This document shows, piece after piece, positions 58,819 to 64,000 of a DNA stretch of 64,000 bases. The notes beneath the pieces are model-generated. The model did no database searches, was not told the DNA's origin, and worked only from the letters and a program-made list of their open reading frames with translations. Source of the stretch: an uncultured Bacteroidales bacterium (GTDB lineage Bacteria; Bacteroidota; Bacteroidia; Bacteroidales; Bacteroidaceae); NCBI GenBank assembly GCA_902763885.1, contig CACWTU010000004.1, positions 1-64,000 on the forward strand. The letters are read 5' to 3'. Numbering within the stretch: the stretch's first letter is position 1; every line of letters begins with the position of its first letter. The position numbers were made by a program, and so were the translations under genes.

Positions 58819-58826
58819 TACCTTTG
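58819..58826 (+). promoter_or_regulatory. -7 box of SGNH hydrolase promoter
   Basis: TACCTTTG, an exact -7 match, 39 bases before the ATG at 58866. Confidence 0.5.
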
Positions 58827-58865
58827 AAAAAGATTTCCGATATTAACAACCAAAACTATAAAACT

Positions 58866-60065
58866 ATGAGAATTAAAAGTGCATTACTTACAGTAGTCCT
58901 GTCATTTTTGACAATCAGTTCAGCCTGCGCAAAAAAGCATTGGGTAGCTACATGGGCCACCGCAGAGCAGGTGGTTGAGCCCCACAACTGCCCCCCAGCC
59001 CCAGGCCTTGGCAACAATTCAATACGTCAGATAGTACAGACGTCCATCAGCGGCAAGGAAGTCCGCGTAAAGTTCTCAAATGAGTTCAGCCAGGGTCCTG
59101 TAACCATCAACGCAGCAGAGATAGCACGTGCAGCCACAGCCGGCAGCAGCAGTGACATCATTGCCGGAACAGAGGTAAGCCTCACATTCGGTGGCAAGAA
59201 ATCAGTTACCATAGAGCCCGGTAAACTCGTTACGTCAGATCCAGTCAAGTTCCCCATGGGTACACGTGAGAATGTTGCCATCACCATGCATCTGGGTGAG
59301 GCTTCATCAACCAGCGTGACAGGCCACCCCGGCTCACGTACTGATTCATATCTTATTGAAGGTCAAGGCTCAGACTTCACAAATGCTGTAAAGACCGCCC
59401 ACTGGTACATCATTAACGCCATTGAGATCAAGGCAGAGAAAAAGGCCCGCGCCATAGTAGTCCTGGGCAACTCCATTACTGATGGCCGTGGTTCAACCAC
59501 CAATGAGCAGAACCGTTGGACCGATAACCTGTCACGCCGTCTGCTTGCCAATAAGAAGACCAAACGCGTATCAGTACTGAACATGGGCCTTGGAGGAAAC
59601 TGCATACTTAACGGCGGCCTTGGACCTACAGGCAAGAGCCGTTATCCGCGTGACCTGTTCCAGCAAGAGGGCGTTAAGTACATCATCCTGTTTGAGGGCG
59701 TCAATGACCTGGGCGGTTATGGTGATGCAACCGCAAAAGCAAAACAGATCATAGAAGTTTACAAACAGATCATAGATGAGGCACACGAGCGCGGCATTCT
59801 TGTTTACGGTGCTCCCGTAATGCAGTTCAAGGGTAACAACTATTACAGTGAGAACCATGAGGCAGGACGTCAGCAACTCAACCAGTGGATCCGCAACGGA
59901 GGTTATTTTGACGGTGTCATTGACTTTGATGCAGCCATGGGTAATCCCGATGACCCCGCACAGCTCAACCCCAAGTATCTGTTTGAGAACGATTATCTGC
60001 ACCCCAATGCAGAAGGCTATGTGCAGATGGGCAACTGCATAGACCTCAAGTTGTTTGAGAAATGA
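58866..60065 (+). CDS. Secreted SGNH/GDSL hydrolase
   Basis: A 399-residue protein. A signal peptide ending in SACAKK precedes an N-terminal beta domain (about 40-190) and a GDSL esterase domain. Catalytic S203 lies in VVLGNSITDG, the Asn block in EGVNDLGG, and D376 and H379 in DYLHPNAEGY. Such enzymes often remove acetyl groups from polysaccharides. It diverges from the HTCS gene, so it is a plausible target of that regulator. The start at 58866 gives a proper signal peptide. Confidence 0.9.
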   Translation: MRIKSALLTVVLSFLTISSACAKKHWVATWATAEQVVEPHNCPPAPGLGNNSIRQIVQTSISGKEVRVKFSNEFSQGPVTINAAEIARAATAGSSSDIIAGTEVSLTFGGKKSVTIEPGKLVTSDPVKFPMGTRENVAITMHLGEASSTSVTGHPGSRTDSYLIEGQGSDFTNAVKTAHWYIINAIEIKAEKKARAIVVLGNSITDGRGSTTNEQNRWTDNLSRRLLANKKTKRVSVLNMGLGGNCILNGGLGPTGKSRYPRDLFQQEGVKYIILFEGVNDLGGYGDATAKAKQIIEVYKQIIDEAHERGILVYGAPVMQFKGNNYYSENHEAGRQQLNQWIRNGGYFDGVIDFDAAMGNPDDPAQLNPKYLFENDYLHPNAEGYVQMGNCIDLKLFEK

Positions 60066-60089
60066 GGTAACTTAATATAAAAACTAATT

Positions 60090-60130
60090 AAAAGGGGATG
60101 TTCCGACAGTTTACAGGAACATCCCCTTTT
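60090..60130 (+). terminator. Terminator after SGNH hydrolase gene
   Basis: Perfect 15-bp arms (60090-60104/60116-60130; AAAAGGGGATGTTCC) 24 bases after the stop. On either strand the T-run makes a good terminator. Confidence 0.8.
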
Positions 60131-60192
60131 GAGTTATTGATTTAACTTTTGACGATTCAAATGATAATCTATATATAAATCATAACGTACAT

Positions 60193-61938
60193 ATGTCATT
60201 TAAGTCAGTCAGAAAATTTCTTATAATCGGTGCAGTAGTCTTATTGCCCTTGACAGTGTGTTCACAGTTTCCCGGTGGAGGATTTCCCGGAGGTGGCGGA
60301 GGATTTCAGGGAGGCGGTTTTCCAGGTGGCGGATTCCCCGGTGGTTTTGGCGGACGTTTCCCCGTTCAGGATCAGGAAGGAGGCCAGATGCCAGGCGGTT
60401 TCCCCGGCGGAGGCGGATTCGGAGGCTTTGGCGGCGGCTTTGGAATGGGTACGGAATATGACCCTACCACAACCCGTAATGATGTGGAGTTTACATCATC
60501 AAACCTGCCTATCGTGATTATCCAGACAGAGGGCAAGACACTCACCAACAGGGAGAAGTCTGGTGCCACAATGAAGATCATTGACAATGGCAAGAAACGC
60601 AATAAAATAACTGATCCGGCTAACGGATATGACGGAAACATCAAGATAAAGCTTCGCGGAAATTCATCACTGTTCTTTGATCAGAAGCGTTTTACATTTG
60701 AGACAGTAACCTCTGAAGGCAAGGCCAATGATGTGGAACTTTTAGGCATGCCGGCCGATAATGACTGGGTGCTGCTGGCTCCATATAATGACGTCTCAAT
60801 GATGCGTGACGCGTTTGCATTTGACATGTGGAATAACATGGGCCATTGGGCACCGCACACACGCTATTGTGAGGTAGTCATGAACGGCAAGTACATAGGC
60901 GTTTACACACTTTGTGAAAAGATCAAACGCGGCAAGAACCGCATTGACATAGCCAAGCTCACCTCTAAGGATACCACAGGTATCGATATCACAGGTGGTT
61001 ACATAGTACGTGTTGACCCGCCCGATGAAGGTGAGAAATCATTCACGTCGGACGTCCCCGGCATAATGAACACCGCAGCTGGTGGTATGTTCGGCGGATT
61101 CGGAGGCGGAATGGGCGGCTTTGGAGGCGGTTTTGGCGGCAGGGCTACCGTAACATGGACCATCTTATACCCCAAGGCCAGCAAGATGACCGATAAGCAG
61201 CAGGAGTATATCGCCAATTACGTAAATACCGTTGAGAAGGTAATCCAGAGCGATGAATTTGCAGATCCGGTTAACGGTTACGCCAAATACATTGATGTGG
61301 AGTCATTTGTGGATTACTTCATTCATACTGAGCTCAGCCTTAATGCCGATGGCCTCAAGCGCAGTACCTATTTCTATAAGACCAAGCAGAATGAGGACGG
61401 TACTGGCGGTAAACTGCATGCCGGCACAGTATGGGATTACAACCTGGCATACGGCAACTGTAATTTCGCCAATGCCAACAATATTGAGGCATGGGTGTAT
61501 GAAGGCAGCGAGACCAACCCCACCCCCGCTATGTGGAAACGCCTCACAGAGGATCCCGCTTTCATGGCTAAGGTCAAGGCACGCTGGAAAGAACTCCGCA
61601 AGGACTATCTGAGCATTGAAAGCATAAACCGTTTCATTGATGAGCACGCCGCTCAACTTCAGGAGGCTCAGGCCCGTCAGTACACAAAATATTCAGATCT
61701 GCTGGTTCCTAAGAGAGAAGATGGTCAGAATGTCCAGGGACAGCAAAATGGCGGATTTGGTGGATTCGGCGGCTTTGGAGGAGGATTCCCCGGCGGTGGA
61801 GGATTCGGAGGTTTTGGTGGCGGCGGAGCAGCGGGAATGTTCTCTGCATACACCGTATCCAGTTACGATGAGGAAATAGGCATACTCAAGAAATGGTTTG
61901 CTGACCGTATAGCTTTCCTTGATAAAAACTGGAAGTGA
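60193..61938 (+). CDS. CotH-like kinase with glycine-rich insertions
   Basis: A 581-residue secreted protein. The signal peptide ends in TVCSQ. A CotH-like core is seen in IKLRGNSSL, GKYIGVYTLCEKIKRGKNRID and the metal motif WDYNLAYGN. In Bacillus, CotH phosphorylates spore-coat protein; in Bacteroidetes its target is unknown. Glycine-rich FPGG/FGGG tracts lie at the N-terminus (about 25-90), middle (about 295-315) and near the C-terminus (about 515-555). The next gene encodes a similar glycine-rich protein. Kinase activity is inferred from the family. Confidence 0.85.
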   Translation: MSFKSVRKFLIIGAVVLLPLTVCSQFPGGGFPGGGGGFQGGGFPGGGFPGGFGGRFPVQDQEGGQMPGGFPGGGGFGGFGGGFGMGTEYDPTTTRNDVEFTSSNLPIVIIQTEGKTLTNREKSGATMKIIDNGKKRNKITDPANGYDGNIKIKLRGNSSLFFDQKRFTFETVTSEGKANDVELLGMPADNDWVLLAPYNDVSMMRDAFAFDMWNNMGHWAPHTRYCEVVMNGKYIGVYTLCEKIKRGKNRIDIAKLTSKDTTGIDITGGYIVRVDPPDEGEKSFTSDVPGIMNTAAGGMFGGFGGGMGGFGGGFGGRATVTWTILYPKASKMTDKQQEYIANYVNTVEKVIQSDEFADPVNGYAKYIDVESFVDYFIHTELSLNADGLKRSTYFYKTKQNEDGTGGKLHAGTVWDYNLAYGNCNFANANNIEAWVYEGSETNPTPAMWKRLTEDPAFMAKVKARWKELRKDYLSIESINRFIDEHAAQLQEAQARQYTKYSDLLVPKREDGQNVQGQQNGGFGGFGGFGGGFPGGGGFGGFGGGGAAGMFSAYTVSSYDEEIGILKKWFADRIAFLDKNWK

Positions 61939-62000
61939 TTAAACCAAAAAGGCTGAATGGAGTCTAATAGGAAATTAGAACTCTAACCCGGTAAATTACT

Positions 62001-62729
62001 ATGCCCGATATGAACCTCAAAAGAACCATTACACTGTTTTTTATACTGATGATTTCTGTTGTAACCTTTGCTCAGCGTGGCGGAGGCGGCGGAGGTGGCT
62101 TCGGTGGAGGCGGTGGTATGGGCGGAGGCGGCGGCTTCGGCGGCGGTATGGGCATGGGCGGCGGAGGCGGCTTTGGAGGCGGTGGAGGCCGTGGCGGTTT
62201 CGGCGGTGGCGGATTCGGCTGGGGCGCATCTGTCATCAATGACAGCACAGCTCTGGAAAGGACCAGTGCCAACCTTACATTCGTAGAGGGCCGTGGTGCA
62301 GGCAACGCTATCCGTGACGATGATTTGAAGCAGCTTCTGGATTCCGTTCAGTTTGAAAAATTTGATGCCGCCCGCAAAAAATTCATTAAGGCTGACAATA
62401 AGGAAACCATAGGTACAATTATGATTGTTCCTACTGCAATCCTTACACTTATAGCGGCAACTCACAGGTCAGATGATGACCCTGGGCTATCTGAAAAGCT
62501 ATACATCATTTCTGGAGCTTTAGCCGTACCTGCACTAACCTTCTATTGTTGGGGTCGAATAGGCAGAGGCAAAGCTAAACGAGCGATAGAAAAAATAGCG
62601 GATGAATACAACCATGAGCTTGAATTAAGGCAGGCCGCCAAACTCCTGCAATTTGAGTTTGAACCCACAGTATTCCTACCTACCGATAAGTCCCCCGCTT
62701 TTGGACTCACGGTAAGCTTGGACTTTTAG
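62001..62729 (+). CDS. Exported glycine-rich protein
   Basis: A 242-residue protein with a signal peptide (TLFFILMISVVTFAQ) followed by a 45-residue glycine-rich tract (RGGGGGGGFGGGGG...). The C-terminal part has two hydrophobic segments (TIMIVPTAILTLIAA and LYIISGALAVPAL) and then a polar tail. The family was not recognised. It follows the CotH-like gene by 62 bases and shares its repeats, so it may be a substrate or partner. A second ATG at 62010 is also possible. Confidence 0.7.
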   Translation: MPDMNLKRTITLFFILMISVVTFAQRGGGGGGGFGGGGGMGGGGGFGGGMGMGGGGGFGGGGGRGGFGGGGFGWGASVINDSTALERTSANLTFVEGRGAGNAIRDDDLKQLLDSVQFEKFDAARKKFIKADNKETIGTIMIVPTAILTLIAATHRSDDDPGLSEKLYIISGALAVPALTFYCWGRIGRGKAKRAIEKIADEYNHELELRQAAKLLQFEFEPTVFLPTDKSPAFGLTVSLDF

Positions 62730-62730
62730 A

Positions 62731-62859
62731 ATTGAAAATTGAAAATTGAAAATTGAAAAATATAAGAAAGGGTTCGGAATTATCCGAACCCTTTCTTAAT
62801 GTCGCGGGTATTAACGCAGGTGCTTGTTAATTTTCAATTTTCAATTTTCAATTTTCAAT
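62731..62859. repeat. ATTGARA inverted-array element 4
   Basis: Four ATTGAAA units (62731-62758) face four TTTCAAT units (62832-62859). A 15-bp-arm hairpin (62764-62778/62783-62797) and the segment TGTCGCGGG...CGCAGGTGC match element 1. The right array contains the stop codon of the GH115 gene. Confidence 0.8.
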
Positions 62860-64000
62860 TCTCCCTGACGTACGGAGACTCCGGCATGAAGAGATAGCTC
62901 TTAATATACCCGCCAGCATCAATCACCACCTTCTCAAATACAGTACCCGGTTCAATGGGACGGATAGTAAGTGTATGCTCACCCTTGGCCGCCTTGCCCA
63001 GCTGTACGCGGTCATCCTTGACACGGGTAGCAACTGTGGGATAGTAAACTGAGTAAATGTTACGCTGATCCTCATTCAGACGCTCATTGAACACAACTTC
63101 AACCTCCTGACCGCCATCCAGGCTTACCATGTAGCGGTGTCCCTCAAGACGGTAGAATGTCAATGTGGCATTAACTGCAATCACAGCTGAGAGATTCTCA
63201 ACATCATCAGTAAGATTGAACTTATAGGTCATGCTGGCGCCATCGGTAGGCTGGCTGTAAGGCATCAAAGCCACGCCTGACAGTGTTCGGCCCATGAAAG
63301 GAATTGTAGTCCACTTGGCTGAACCGGTGGTAACTGCATTTTGTGAATAGTAGTGCTCAGCCTCCATGGCAACAACGCCATCCTTCTGAGTGAAAACGTA
63401 TCCTCCATTCTTCTCTCCCACCTCAACGCGGCTCACGCGCGGCTGTGTATCGGCACGGAAATTATCGTTCCATGATGTGTAGCCTATGTGCTTCTGGATC
63501 ATCATGCCGTTCCACTTTCCGCCGGCCATCTCCTTGTTGTAATATGCGCACAGCTCGGCATCACGCTTAAAGTCACGCTCGCAACGCTCTGCCCAGTAGT
63601 TCGCAGCAGGATCATTGTTGCGTACCAGCTTCTGGTTCATAGCCTGGCTGTAATACATGTCATAGATGTTTCCCATAGCCTGTACGGGGAACAGGATTAT
63701 CTGCTGATAAGCGTCACGATATTCTGGTTTCAGTTTCAGATACTGACGCAGGGCCTCAGCCTCCAGGCGTGCATAATCGTCGCAAACCTGCTCAAACTCA
63801 CCGGTCTCAAGTGTGTAGTACTGACGTGCATCAAGCATCTCGGCGCTGATACGGCCGTTGTACTTACAGCAAAGATTCAGGATGCGTGCAGCCTCTTGGG
63901 CCTCTTCTTCACCGAAGAACTCCTTGCAGAACTCGTATGTGTGGTCCAGCAGGTTGTCAACAGTGAATGATGTGGGGTTCCAGGCCATATCCAGGAACAG
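62855..64000 (-). CDS. C-terminal part of GH115 glycoside hydrolase (partial)
   Basis: The frame runs off the window end (LFLD before the first Met at 63988), leaving about 381 residues. The sequence matches the C-terminal part of GH115 alpha-glucuronidases: a helical region (LEAEALRQYL...FPVQAMGNIYDMYYSQAMNQKLV), the QKHIGYTSWNDN segment, and a final beta domain (VVAMEAEHYYSQNA...YIKSYLF). GH115 enzymes remove glucuronic acid from xylan. The last residues E-N and the stop are encoded by an ATTGARA repeat. The catalytic region is outside the window. Confidence 0.9.
   Translation of the reverse strand: MFLDMAWNPTSFTVDNLLDHTYEFCKEFFGEEEAQEAARILNLCCKYNGRISAEMLDARQYYTLETGEFEQVCDDYARLEAEALRQYLKLKPEYRDAYQQIILFPVQAMGNIYDMYYSQAMNQKLVRNNDPAANYWAERCERDFKRDAELCAYYNKEMAGGKWNGMMIQKHIGYTSWNDNFRADTQPRVSRVEVGEKNGGYVFTQKDGVVAMEAEHYYSQNAVTTGSAKWTTIPFMGRTLSGVALMPYSQPTDGASMTYKFNLTDDVENLSAVIAVNATLTFYRLEGHRYMVSLDGGQEVEVVFNERLNEDQRNIYSVYYPTVATRVKDDRVQLGKAAKGEHTLTIRPIEPGTVFEKVVIDAGGYIKSYLFMPESPYVREN

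Noticed and set aside
62041-62465. Pro- and Ala-rich frames antisense to the glycine-rich gene
   Set aside because: They are shadows of the GGN-repeat coding strand, which has a signal peptide and a normal neighbour.

Overview
The window is a piece of a Bacteroidales chromosome, probably from a gut or rumen Bacteroides/Prevotella-like lineage. Evidence: promoters match the Bacteroidetes TAnnTTTG -7 box, many starts lack a clear Shine-Dalgarno, and the gene set is typical (trpBEGDCFA order, a hybrid two-component sensor/AraC regulator, an Oar-like TonB-dependent receptor, BspA-type LRR lipoprotein, GH43 and GH115 enzymes). No rRNA, transposase, integrase, plasmid gene or CRISPR array was seen.

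Layout. 1-1.96 kb: a phage-type lysis cassette (lipoprotein with C-terminal membrane anchor, GH24 endolysin, membrane/coiled-coil protein) beside the 3' end of tRNA-Arg(ACG), with a candidate small RNA between them. 2.1-8.7 kb: a complete tryptophan operon on the minus strand, preceded by an apparent attenuator with a Trp-Trp-Trp leader peptide. 8.7-13.8 kb: a 193-bp inverted-repeat element, then ligA-dapA-M23 peptidase-HAD phosphatase in an overlapping minus-strand operon. 13.9-16.6 kb: trmD, a mosaic palindromic element, and pyrKD. 16.6-25 kb: LRR lipoprotein, XRE regulator with repeated operator-like sites, holA, an orphan HsdR_N protein, a zinc-ribbon coiled-coil protein, a Nif3-like protein and two surface proteins. 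24.2-26.0 kb: NAD salvage pair (pncB and a lipoprotein nicotinamidase). 26.1-32.5 kb: EamA transporter, a TonB-dependent receptor directly behind an FMN riboswitch, and aspS. 32.7-38.3 kb: small lipoprotein, AsmA-like protein, Na/Pi cotransporter. 38.6-44.3 kb: MBL hydrolase, murB, pheS, nth, cysE-type transferase, pgk. 44.3-54.3 kb: TPR protein, GH43 enzyme, tRNA-Ser(TGA) with an inverted partial copy, DUF389 protein, mutS2, nfo. 54.6-64 kb: HTCS regulator, SGNH hydrolase, CotH-like kinase, glycine-rich protein and the C-terminal part of a GH115 enzyme, which together suggest use of an acetylated, glucuronic-acid-bearing plant polysaccharide.

The most unusual feature is the intergenic DNA. 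At least four families of modular palindromic repeats fill spaces next to stop codons: heptamer ATTGARA arrays in inverted pairs around a conserved hairpin core; a mosaic element with fixed blocks and variable hairpins; a constant core enclosed by locus-specific inverted arms; and GGGG/CCCC palindromes of about 30-70 bp. Some supply the stop codon of the neighbouring gene, and one heptamer array lies in frame inside mutS2. They look like non-autonomous REP/MITE-like elements; the mobilising enzyme is not in this window.

The strongest regulatory discoveries are the trp leader attenuator (8500-8680) and the FMN aptamer (30530-30642), whose closing stem abuts a start codon of a TonB-dependent receptor and so points to a flavin uptake receptor. 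All assignments are from reading the sequence; no database search was run.
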